Source: an uncultured Collinsella sp. (GTDB lineage: Bacteria; Actinomycetota; Coriobacteriia; Coriobacteriales; Coriobacteriaceae). From it: a DNA stretch of 5,121 bases. Shown in pieces: positions 1 through 5,076 of the stretch (positions are counted from its first letter, which is position 1; each line of letters begins with the position of its first letter). The DNA lies in assembly GCA_900751665.1 (NCBI GenBank), contig CAADSV010000075.1, forward strand, positions 1-5,121, written 5' to 3'. The position numbers and the translations under genes are program-made. A model generated the notes under the pieces. That model was not told the DNA's origin and ran no database searches. It worked only from the letters and a program-made list of their open reading frames with translations.

Positions 1-447
1 ACCCCGGCGGGGGCGCGCCCCTGCGGCTGCGGCGGCCATGGCCACCTGGAGCAGTATTCCAGCGCCACCGGCGTGGTGAGCAACTACCTTGCCGAGTGCA
101 AGAAAGCGGGCGTCGAGCCCATCGAGCTGACCGGCCCCTCCGATTCCAAGGACGTGTTCCAGGCCTGCCGTGAGGGCGACAAGCTCGCGCTGGCCGCGGC
201 CGATACCATGGCTGACTATCTCGGCCGCGCACTGGCGCTTATTGCCAACGTGGTTGATCCCGAGATGTTCCTCATCGGCGGCGGCGCCTCCGCCTCGGCC
301 GATGTCTACCTCGACAAGGTTCGCGAGCACTTTAAGCAGTACGCGCTTTCCGCCTCGCGCGAGACGCCCATTAAGGTCGCTTCGCTCGGAAACGACGCCG
401 GCATCATCGGTGCCGCCTACGTAGCCCTGCGCGCTGCCGGTAAATAG
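1..447 (+). CDS. ROK-family sugar kinase, probably glucokinase (C-terminal part, 5' end outside window)
   Basis: The frame is open from base 1 to a TAG at 445-447 and gives 148 residues, about the C-terminal half of a ROK kinase (usually about 310-320 aa). Family members phosphorylate glucose or related hexoses with ATP in the cytoplasm. Visible marks are the zinc-binding motif CGCGGHGHLE (residues 8-17), then QYSSATGVV, then the IGGGASAS glycine-rich segment after DPEMF, and the closing LGNDAGIIGAA block. The closing block and the GGGAS segment fit the glucokinase branch (glcK-like) better than N-acetylmannosamine kinases or ROK repressors, but substrate specificity cannot be proved from this half. 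In the zinc motif the usual third Cys (CxCGxxGC) is His15. An internal GTG at 73 is not the true start, because the conserved motif lies before it. The first 25 or so bases are rich in C and G runs and may be less reliable. Confidence 0.9.
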   Translation, partial: TPAGARPCGCGGHGHLEQYSSATGVVSNYLAECKKAGVEPIELTGPSDSKDVFQACREGDKLALAAADTMADYLGRALALIANVVDPEMFLIGGGASASADVYLDKVREHFKQYALSASRETPIKVASLGNDAGIIGAAYVALRAAGK

Positions 448-448
448 C

Positions 449-500
449 TGGTGCAAGGGGGACAGGTTACATTGCACCAACATAGTGCAAAAGGGACAGC
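449..500. repeat. Short repeat cluster: GTGCAA / GGGACAG units in direct and inverted copies
   Basis: A perfect 8-bp inverted repeat, TGGTGCAA (449-456) and TTGCACCA (472-479), is followed by a direct copy. GTGCAAGGGGGACAGG (451-466) and GTGCAAAAGGGACAGC (485-500) match at 13 of 16 positions with a 34-nt pitch. It lies just after the kinase stop codon. It looks like part of an interspersed intergenic repeat family rather than a terminator, because no T-run follows. Its function is unknown. Confidence 0.55.
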
Positions 501-528
501 CTTGGCCCCCGTGCCTGCGCCCCAAAAT

Positions 529-563
529 ATGCCGTGGCCCTTCCGTCTGCGAAGGCTCGGCAT
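529..563 (+). other. Two-part hairpin between the kinase gene and ppaC
   Basis: The outer stem ATGCCG (529-534) pairs with CGGCAT (558-563). The inner stem CCTTC (539-543) pairs with GAAGG (551-555) around a 7-nt loop, with a small internal loop between the stems. No T-tract follows, so it is not a standard intrinsic terminator. It sits upstream of the proposed ppaC promoter, so it would belong to the 3' end of the kinase transcript or act as DNA. Confidence 0.35.
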
Positions 564-568
564 CGGCG

Positions 569-577
569 TGCTACCAT
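569..577 (+). promoter_or_regulatory. Possible extended -10 promoter for ppaC
   Basis: TG-C-TACCAT reads as an extended -10 element (TGn followed by a TATAAT-like hexamer) 38 nt before the ppaC ATG. No good -35 hexamer is found at the usual distance. It would place the transcription start near 584 and leave a 5' leader of about 32 nt holding the Shine-Dalgarno sequence. Confidence 0.35.
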
Positions 578-615
578 AGCTACGTCCAAGTACACATATC
601 AAGTGGAGGATATCC

Positions 616-1539
616 ATGGCAAACGTTCTTGTCTTTGGTCACCAGAACCCCGATAACGACGCCATCATGAGCGCCGTCGTCCTGTCCCAGTTGCTCAACC
701 AGGTTGAGTATGCTGGCAACACCTACGAGGCTTGCGCTCTGGGCCAGCTTCCGGCCGAGTCCGCCAAGCTGCTCGCCGACGCCGGCATTGCCGAGCCCCG
801 CGTGATCGAGTCCGTCGAGGCCGGCCAGCTCGTCGTCCTCACCGACCACAACGAGTCCGCCCAGTCCGTCGCCGGCCTTAAGGACGCCACGGTCTTTGGC
901 GTTGTCGATCATCACCGCATCGGCGACTTCGAGACCGCCGGCCCACTGCACTACATCTGCCTGCCCTGGGGCTCCAGCTGCACCATCGTCACCAAGCTCG
1001 CCGGCGTGCTCGGCGTTGAGCTTTCCGACGTTCAGGCCAAGCTGCTGCTCTCGGCCATGATGACCGACACGCTCATGCTCAAGAGCCCCACCACCACCGA
1101 TGTCGACCGCGCCGTCGCCGCCAAGCTCGGCGAGCAGGTGGGCGTCGACCCGGTCAAGTTTGGCATGGAGGTCTTCCTCATCCGCCCGTCCGGCTCCTTC
1201 ACCGCAGCCGAGATGGTCGGCAACGACATCAAGATGTTCGAGCCCGCCGGCAAGAAGCTGCTCATCGGCCAGTACGAGACTGTCGACAAGACCCGCGCAC
1301 TCGGCATGATCGACGAGATTCGCGAGGCCATGCGCGCCTACGCCGCCGAGAAGGGTGCCGACGGCATTGTCCTGTGCATCACCGACATCATGGAGGAGGG
1401 CTCGCAGGTCCTGCTCGAGGGCGAGACCGAGGCTGCTCAGAAGGGCCTGGGCATTGCCGACGAGCACGACGGCGTCTGGATGCCGGGCGTCCTCTCCCGT
1501 AAGAAGCAGGTCGCTGCCCCCATCATGGCCGCCTGCTAG
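616..1539 (+). CDS. ppaC: Manganese-dependent family II inorganic pyrophosphatase
   Basis: This 307-residue protein, the normal length for the family, hydrolyses cytoplasmic pyrophosphate to two phosphates and so drives nucleotide polymerisation, aminoacylation and sugar activation. It belongs to the DHH phosphoesterase superfamily. Metal ligands are visible: H9, D13 and D15 in GHQNPDND, D77 in LTDHNE, the DHH motif with D98, H99 and H100 in VVDHH, and D151 in MMTDTLM. The C-terminal DHHA2 domain ends with the substrate-binding SRKKQ motif (294-298). No CBS or DRTGG regulatory domains are inserted, so this is the short, unregulated form. The ATG is supported by GTGGAGG ending 6 nt upstream (604-609) and by the N-terminus MANVLVFGHQNPD, which matches the family start exactly. 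It probably forms a single-gene unit, with a possible promoter at 569-577 and a terminator at 1559-1598. Confidence 0.97.
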   Translation: MANVLVFGHQNPDNDAIMSAVVLSQLLNQVEYAGNTYEACALGQLPAESAKLLADAGIAEPRVIESVEAGQLVVLTDHNESAQSVAGLKDATVFGVVDHHRIGDFETAGPLHYICLPWGSSCTIVTKLAGVLGVELSDVQAKLLLSAMMTDTLMLKSPTTTDVDRAVAAKLGEQVGVDPVKFGMEVFLIRPSGSFTAAEMVGNDIKMFEPAGKKLLIGQYETVDKTRALGMIDEIREAMRAYAAEKGADGIVLCITDIMEEGSQVLLEGETEAAQKGLGIADEHDGVWMPGVLSRKKQVAAPIMAAC

Positions 1540-1558
1540 GTTTAGTCGACCAAACGCC

Positions 1559-1598
1559 ACGACCGGATCGCGGAAGCCCCGTGCTCCGGTCGTTTTTT
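1559..1598 (+). terminator. Intrinsic terminator of ppaC
   Basis: The perfect 9-bp stem ACGACCGGA (1559-1567) / TCCGGTCGT (1585-1593) runs directly into a T6 tract (1593-1598). An inner stem, 1569-1573 with 1579-1583, extends the hairpin across one mismatch. It starts 19 nt after the ppaC stop and separates ppaC from nhaA transcription. Confidence 0.88.
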
Positions 1599-1641
1599 GT
1601 GCACGGCGCCGCGTCGTCTCTTGGATAGGCGTGCCCGTGCC

Positions 1642-1662
1642 GTTGAGCAAATAATGTTCAAC
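1642..1662. promoter_or_regulatory. Imperfect dyad, possible operator upstream of nhaA
   Basis: GTTGA (1642-1646) and TCAAC (1658-1662) are exact inverted arms, with a further symmetric CA/TG pair inside and an A/T-rich centre. A 21-bp dyad with an A/T-rich core in a GC-rich gap has the look of a dimeric regulator site. No regulator gene is in the window, and the match could be chance. Confidence 0.2.
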
Positions 1663-1708
1663 CTGTGGTTCCGCTTTTCGGCCACGCTTGCGCGCTTGTC
1701 GTGCAGGG

Positions 1709-1714
1709 TAGGCT
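1709..1714 (+). promoter_or_regulatory. Weak candidate -10 element for nhaA
   Basis: TAGGCT resembles the TAnnnT core of actinobacterial -10 hexamers. A start about 7 nt downstream (near A1721) would give an mRNA leader of roughly 86 nt that contains the whole structured region before nhaA. The best upstream partner, TTGCGC at 1688-1693, is poor and only 15 nt away, so this is tentative. Confidence 0.25.
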
Positions 1715-1739
1715 AGATGCAAGCGTAATACGTTAGAGC

Positions 1740-1806
1740 GCGGCGCCGCCACTTGGGCGGGCCGTGCTTTTTTAAGACGGGAGCTTTCCCGTGAAAGGAG
1801 CCGCCC
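1740..1806 (+). promoter_or_regulatory. Structured nhaA leader, candidate nhaA-I-type (Li+) riboswitch
   Basis: The leader between the putative promoter and the nhaA ATG has several compatible and competing helices. CCGCC (1746-1750) pairs with GGCGG (1756-1760). ACGGGA (1777-1782) pairs with TCCCGT (1787-1792) around GCTT. CCGT-CTT (1762-1769, bulged G) pairs with AAGACGG (1774-1780) and is mutually exclusive with the previous stem. GCGGC (1740-1744) or GGGCGG (1755-1760) can pair with CCGCCC (1801-1806), which lies between the Shine-Dalgarno AAAGGAG (1794-1800) and the ATG. Pairing on both sides of the ribosome site is what a translational riboswitch needs. From memory, the nhaA-I class upstream of nhaA has similar GCCGCC, GGGCGGGCC and GAAAGGAG blocks; this recollection was not checked by alignment. 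A structured leader is fairly likely; the Li+ class assignment is inference. Confidence 0.45.
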
Positions 1807-3165
1807 ATGGCAGCACCCGAGCAGCTGTTCAACGTCCGTGAGCGCAAGCGTTTTGAGCGCCATGACATTTGGGAGCGCATCGCCGAGAACGGCACGATTT
1901 CCGCCGCCGTCATGGTCTTCGCCGCTATCGCCGCCGTCATTTGCGCCAATACCGATGCCTACGAGGCCATCCATCACTTTTTGGAGACCCCGCTGTATGT
2001 GGGTCTGGGCAACCTTACGGCCGGTCTCACCGTTGAGCTATTCGTCAACGACTTCCTCATGGCGATTTTCTTTTTGTTGGTGGGCATTGAGCTTAAGTAC
2101 GAGATGACAGTTGGCGAGCTCAAAAACCCGCGCCAGGCCATGCTTCCCATGCTGGCGGCCGTGGGCGGCGTCGTCGTTCCCGCCTGCATCTATCTGATCT
2201 TTAACCATGCCGGCGCGCACAACGGCTGGGCCATTCCCATGGCAACCGATATTGCCTTTGCGCTGGGCGTGCTGTCGCTTTTGGGTAATCGCGTGCCCAA
2301 CGGCGTGCGTGTGTTCTTCTCGACGCTTGCCATCGCCGACGACCTCATCTCCATCGCCGCCATCGCCATCTTCTACGGTCAGAGCCCCAATCCGTTTTGG
2401 TTGGGCGCCGCCGCGCTTGTGACCTGCGCGCTCGTGTGGCTCAACAAGACGCAGCATTACCGCCTTGCCCCGTATTCGGTACTGGGTCTGCTGTTGTGGT
2501 TCTGTATGTTCAAGAGCGGCGTACATGCCACGCTTGCTGGCGTCATCTTGGCCTTTACCATACCGGCCAAGTGCGGCGTCAAGCTCGATAGTCTGACCGA
2601 CTGGCTGGGCGAGTGCCTGCCGTTGCTCGACGACCGCTACGACGACGAGGCGCACATCCTGGGCCAGCATGACTTTACCGTCTCGACCACCAAGGTCGAG
2701 CGCGTCATGCACCGCGTGACCCCACCGCTCATCCGCATGGAGCGTCTGATCTCCACGCCGGTCAACTTTGTGATCCTGCCGATCTTCGCGTTCGTAAACG
2801 CGCAGGTTCGCCTAGTGGGCGTGGATATGAGCACGCTGCTTACCGACCCGGTGACGCTCGGCGTGTACTTTGGCATGCTGCTGGGCAAGCCGATCGGCAT
2901 CTTTGGCATGACGTTCGCCTTGGTCAAGCTCAAGGCCTGCGAGCTGCCGCACAACGTTAACTGGCATATGATCGCCGGCGTGGGTATTCTGGGCGGTATC
3001 GGCTTTACCATGTCGATTCTCATCAGCGGCCTTGCCTTCCCGACGGCCCAGTTTGAGGTTCTTGCTGCCAAGGCTGCCATTCTTGCCGGTTCGGTCACCG
3101 CTGCCGTGCTCGGCATGATCTACATGAGCGTGGTCTGCAAACACCCCGCGCCCAAGGACGAGTAA
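1807..3165 (+). CDS. nhaA: NhaA family Na+/H+ (Li+/H+) antiporter
   Basis: This 452-residue inner-membrane antiporter uses the proton gradient to expel Na+ or Li+ and so serves pH and salt homeostasis. It is hydrophobic, with about 12 membrane segments from residue 31 on. Family motifs appear in order: VNDFLMAIFFLLVGIELKYE (80-99), ATDIAFALG with D148, the cation-binding pair D178-D179 in IADDL (equal to Asp163/Asp164 in E. coli), FAFVNAQV (327-334), K361 in LGKPIG (equal to Lys300) and GIGFTMSI (397-404). It is about 65 residues longer than the E. coli protein, owing to a polar N-terminal extension and a long acidic loop near 253-315 (LLDDRYDDEAH). The ATG has a strong AAAGGAG 6 nt upstream inside a structured leader that may control translation. 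It is flanked by the ppaC terminator upstream and a 15-bp hairpin downstream, so it is probably monocistronic. Confidence 0.97.
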   Translation: MAAPEQLFNVRERKRFERHDIWERIAENGTISAAVMVFAAIAAVICANTDAYEAIHHFLETPLYVGLGNLTAGLTVELFVNDFLMAIFFLLVGIELKYEMTVGELKNPRQAMLPMLAAVGGVVVPACIYLIFNHAGAHNGWAIPMATDIAFALGVLSLLGNRVPNGVRVFFSTLAIADDLISIAAIAIFYGQSPNPFWLGAAALVTCALVWLNKTQHYRLAPYSVLGLLLWFCMFKSGVHATLAGVILAFTIPAKCGVKLDSLTDWLGECLPLLDDRYDDEAHILGQHDFTVSTTKVERVMHRVTPPLIRMERLISTPVNFVILPIFAFVNAQVRLVGVDMSTLLTDPVTLGVYFGMLLGKPIGIFGMTFALVKLKACELPHNVNWHMIAGVGILGGIGFTMSILISGLAFPTAQFEVLAAKAAILAGSVTAAVLGMIYMSVVCKHPAPKDE

Positions 3166-3248
3166 GAGCTCGAAAACAGACACCAGAACCGGTTTGGATG
3201 CGTTCGAAACTCGGATCAGGGTGCTACTGGCCCCTGCCAGATACCCCC

Positions 3249-3282
3249 GTGGCCAAAAAACGCCGTTTGTGAGTACTGTCAC
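3249..3282 (+). repeat. Two-part motif, copy 1 (GTGGCCAAAAAA, 10 nt, GAGTACTGTCAC)
   Basis: GTGGCCAAAAAA (3249-3260) and GAGTACTGTCAC (3271-3282) are separated by 10 nt. The same two blocks with the same gap occur on the other strand at 3445-3478, with 23 of 24 block positions identical. In this copy the spacer and second block form the left arm and loop of the terminator after nhaA. Confidence 0.55.
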
Positions 3283-3300
3283 AAACGGCGTTTCATTTTA
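3255..3300. terminator. Bidirectional intrinsic terminator after nhaA
   Basis: A perfect 15-bp stem, AAACGCCGTTTGTGA (3258-3272) with its complement at 3279-3293, closes a 6-nt loop GTACTG. On the + strand it is followed by TTTCATTTTA. On the - strand the A6 at 3255-3260 supplies a U-tract. It sits 93 nt after the nhaA stop and can end nhaA transcripts and block read-through from the IS. Confidence 0.85.
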
Positions 3301-3444
3301 GGTATGGAAAATAATGAACAAAGTTATAAGAACTGTACGTTAATGAGTGACCGTCGACTTCCAATTCGGCGCTAGCCGACGGGAATTAGGGAGTTTCAAG
3401 TCCAGTTTTGCCGATTTCGACTAAGAATCGCTGCTACTAAAAAG

Positions 3445-3478
3445 GTAACAGTACTCATATTTGCCCTTTTTTGGCCAC
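3445..3478 (-). repeat. Two-part motif, copy 2 (opposite orientation)
   Basis: Read on the - strand, GTGGCCAAAAAA (3478-3467) and GAGTACTGTTAC (3456-3445) flank a 10-nt spacer. The blocks match copy 1 except for one C/T change, while the spacer is largely different. Unlike copy 1 the spacer has no complementary arm downstream. The ATG inside ATGAGTACTGTTAC starts a 20-codon ORF preceded by AAGGG. Confidence 0.55.
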
Positions 3479-3486
3479 AAGCCCTA

Positions 3487-3539
3487 AAACAAGCCTCGCC
3501 AGGGTCGGGAAACGGGCCAAATCGTCGGCCTCGAGGCTT
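3487..3539 (-). terminator. Terminator-like hairpin downstream of the IS transposase
   Basis: AAGCCTCG (3491-3498) and CGAGGCTT (3532-3539) are exact 8-bp inverted arms. The interior contains a second complementary pair, GGCC with GGCC. On the - strand the right arm is followed by GTTTTAG, a modest U-rich tail. The 33-nt interior makes it weaker than the other terminators here. Confidence 0.4.
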
Positions 3540-3605
3540 ATTCCAGGTGGCGCGCGTAGACGTGGTGTAAGAGCGTCCTGAGGTCCGTCGCTGCAAGCCC
3601 CGATG

Positions 3606-4691
3606 TTACTCCTTCTTGAGGCCGTGCCTCTCGACTATCTCGTCCACTATCTCCCCGGCGCGCCGCCCGAGCGCGCGGCGCCTCCCCTCTGTCGGGGCGG
3701 GCCTGTCCGCGGGCCCGGCGAAGCCCTCGGCGGCCGAGGCCTCGGAGAACACGCGCTGCTGGGACCACTGCCCCTCGGTCTCCATGAGGCTCGCGCACGT
3801 CAGGCGCAGCATCGACTCCCTCGAGGGGAAGGACTGCACGACCCTGTAGCGGCGCTTGATCTCGCGGTTGGCGCGCTCCTGGACGTTGTTGGTGCGGAGC
3901 TTGGCCCAGTGCGCCCTGGGGAAGGCCGTGAACGCCAGCGCGGAGTCCTCGGCCTGCTCGAAGACCTCGCCGGCCCTGGCGGACACCGACGCCACCCAGG
4001 GCGCCGCCTCGGCCCACACGCAGCGCGCGAGGTCGGGGTCGTCCTGGTAGACCGCGGCGTGCACGAGGTCCCTGACGGCCGCCTTGGAGTCCTCGGGCCT
4101 GCCCGAGCAGGCGCTCTGGAGGTTGCGCTGCAGGTGCGTCACGCAGCGCTGCCAGGCGCAGCCCTGGAACAGGCGCGAGACGGCGGCCACGAGCCCGGCG
4201 TGGCTGTCGGAGACCACGAGGCGAACTCCGGCCAGCCCGCGCTCGCGCAGCCCGCCGAGGAACGCCGCCCAGGAGTCCTCGCTCTCGGTGTCTACCACGT
4301 CGCAGCCCAGGAAGTGCTTGCGCCCGTCGGCGCCCAGCCCGATCGCGGTCACGACGCCCTGCGAGACGACCGACGAGCCGACCCTGCAGCTCATGTAGGT
4401 GGCGTCGAGCCACAGGTAGCAGCACGGCGTGGCCGACAGGTCGCGGCGGCGGAACTCCGCCACCTCGGCGTCGAGGTCGGAGCAGAGGCTCGAGACCTCC
4501 GAGCTCGACAGCGAGGATATGCCCAGCCTGGACGCCACGCGCTCGACCTTGCGGGTGGACACGCCGCACACGTACATCTCCTGCACGAGGGCGGCCACCG
4601 AGGTGTCGACGCGCGACCATCGCGCGAGCATGCCCTCGGGGTAGTAGGTGCCGTGCCTGAGCTTGGGTATCTCGAGCTCCACGTCGCCCAC
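3606..4691 (-). CDS. IS256-family transposase, catalytic C-terminal fragment
   Basis: This 361-residue stretch holds the complete catalytic core. Counting from the GTG at 4691: D96 in WLDATY, D162 in VVSDSHAGL, and E272 in NNVQERANREIKRR form the DDE triad. The C178/C183/H186 motif (GCAWQRCVTHLQRNL) typical of IS256 transposases lies between the second D and the E. The helical DNA-binding part (about 30-75, VSTRKVERVASRLGISSLSSSEV) precedes the core. The GTG start is really the internal valine of TAVGDVE. Upstream in the same frame YRPRSLKTA and a degraded RNG-type segment continue without an ATG, so this is the body of a longer gene and not an independent one. The protein ends GLKKE with stop TAA. 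It lacks about 80 N-terminal residues present further upstream in another frame. Confidence 0.88.
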   Translation of the reverse strand: MGDVELEIPKLRHGTYYPEGMLARWSRVDTSVAALVQEMYVCGVSTRKVERVASRLGISSLSSSEVSSLCSDLDAEVAEFRRRDLSATPCCYLWLDATYMSCRVGSSVVSQGVVTAIGLGADGRKHFLGCDVVDTESEDSWAAFLGGLRERGLAGVRLVVSDSHAGLVAAVSRLFQGCAWQRCVTHLQRNLQSACSGRPEDSKAAVRDLVHAAVYQDDPDLARCVWAEAAPWVASVSARAGEVFEQAEDSALAFTAFPRAHWAKLRTNNVQERANREIKRRYRVVQSFPSRESMLRLTCASLMETEGQWSQQRVFSEASAAEGFAGPADRPAPTEGRRRALGRRAGEIVDEIVERHGLKKE

Positions 4692-4718
4692 GGCGGTCTT
4701 GAGCGACCTGGGGCGGTA

Positions 4719-4827
4719 GCCGTTGCGGCTGGTCTCCCCGCCGCCGCTCGGCTCGCTGCGGGCCCCGCCCCCCCCCCTCCCGGCCCCCGCGGCGCCCGCG
4801 GGGTGTTTGGTCCCCCGGGGGGGGTTA
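4719..4827 (-). other. 109-nt GC-rich insertion with degraded duplicates of both flanks
   Basis: On the - strand, the 33 nt at 4749-4717 repeat 4858-4826 with 29 of 33 matches, and three of the four changes lose an A. The inner part, 4809-4782, matches the true downstream sequence 4701-4674 ungapped at 19 of 28 positions, with several changes of A or T to G or C. Long C and G runs occur at 4768-4777, 4812-4816 and 4817-4824. The insertion introduces the TAA at 4825-4827 and shifts the frame by +1. Confidence 0.75.
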
Positions 4828-5034
4828 GCCGTTGCGGCTGTTCTCCCTGCCGTCGCTGCGCTCGTTGCGGCCCGCGCCGCACATCTGCTGGGCCTCGGAG
4901 TCCATCAGCGCGTTCATCACGCCGCCCAGCACCCTGCACGCGAACTCGCGCGCGTCGCCGCACTCCTGCCAAAGCCTCGCCGCCTCGAGGGCCTCGTCGC
5001 GACCGAGGCGCAGTACACTCTCTTCTTGGGGCAT
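4825..5034 (-). CDS. IS256-family transposase, N-terminal fragment
   Basis: From the ATG at 5034 this gives 69 residues, MPQEESVLRLGRDEALEAARLW... through MNALMDSEAQQMCGAGRNERSDGRENSRNG, ending at the TAA at 4825-4827. The last part is the conserved N-terminal segment of IS256-family transposases (a 'GA..ERS..R...RNGYR' type sequence), which normally continues directly into YRPR..T..G.VEL. Two starts are possible. ATG 5034 has AAGGA 6 nt upstream. ATG 5049 (five residues longer, MEGKA) has AAGGT at 5059-5055. I prefer 5034 slightly but cannot exclude 5049. Alone it has no catalytic residues. It belongs with the downstream fragment at 3606-4691. Confidence 0.7.
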   Translation of the reverse strand: MPQEESVLRLGRDEALEAARLWQECGDAREFACRVLGGVMNALMDSEAQQMCGAGRNERSDGRENSRNG

Positions 5035-5076
5035 CGCCTTTCCTTCCATTCGTCACCTTCATTACTCCAACGACGA

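Larger units (their letters stand above)
3166..3605. other. Convergent intergenic region between nhaA and the IS transposase
   Basis: These 440 bases separate two genes that point at each other. They hold the bidirectional terminator (3255-3300), two opposed copies of a two-part motif (3249-3282, 3445-3478), a - strand terminator-like hairpin (3487-3539) and the inner edge of the IS. The middle (about 3300-3480) is clearly more A/T-rich than the genes around it. A small stem-loop, TCGGC-gcta-GCCGA, lies at 3366-3379. A 20-codon - strand ORF (3396-3458) has a plausible Shine-Dalgarno but no other support. I see no convincing protein or tRNA gene. Confidence 0.6.
3606..5049 (-). pseudogene. IS256-family transposase, interrupted by a 109-nt insertion (possibly a sequence error)
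   Basis: Reading from 5049 or 5034 down to the stop at 3606-3608, the two parts form one transposase. Removing 109 nt (4719-4827) joins ...RENSRNG to YRPRSLKTAVGDVELEIPK... in frame and gives 439-444 residues, close to the family's usual length of about 400 or slightly more. The family moves DNA by a DDE mechanism through a circular intermediate. As written, the first part ends at a TAA immediately after SRNG and the second part is in a different frame, so no full protein can be made. The insertion contains degraded copies of both flanks, which suggests a joining artefact rather than a natural mutation. If so, the gene is functional. Confidence 0.8.

Noticed and set aside
1540..1555. Near-palindrome GTTTAGTCGACCAAAC right after the ppaC stop
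   Set aside because: It is short and directly beside the terminator, and there is no second copy in the window, so it could easily be chance.
580..1977. 465-codon open frame on the - strand opposite ppaC and the start of nhaA
   Set aside because: It overlaps two certain genes and its Gly/Asp/Ala/Leu-rich product has no recognisable domain. It is a GC-rich shadow of the + strand genes.
3200..3216. GCGTTCGAAAC resembling a tRNA T-loop
   Set aside because: No acceptor, D or anticodon stems can be built around it.
3304..3375. Short + strand ORF starting ATGGAAAATAATG after the terminator
   Set aside because: It has only about 23 codons, no proper Shine-Dalgarno spacing, and lies directly downstream of a terminator with no promoter seen.
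3538..4620. 360-codon - strand frame within the IS
   Set aside because: The product is Arg/Gly-rich low-complexity sequence in another frame of the transposase, which has the true DDE motifs in its own frame.
4719..4827. Programmed ribosomal frameshift joining the two transposase parts
   Set aside because: IS256-family transposases come from a single frame, and the gap is a 109-nt insertion with an in-frame stop rather than a slippery site with overlapping frames.
4717..4858. Diversity-generating retroelement style template/variable repeat, since several A positions differ between the two copies
   Set aside because: Many A positions are unchanged, T positions also change elsewhere in the insertion, there are indels, and no reverse transcriptase or accessory gene is present. 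GC-biased sequence noise explains it better.
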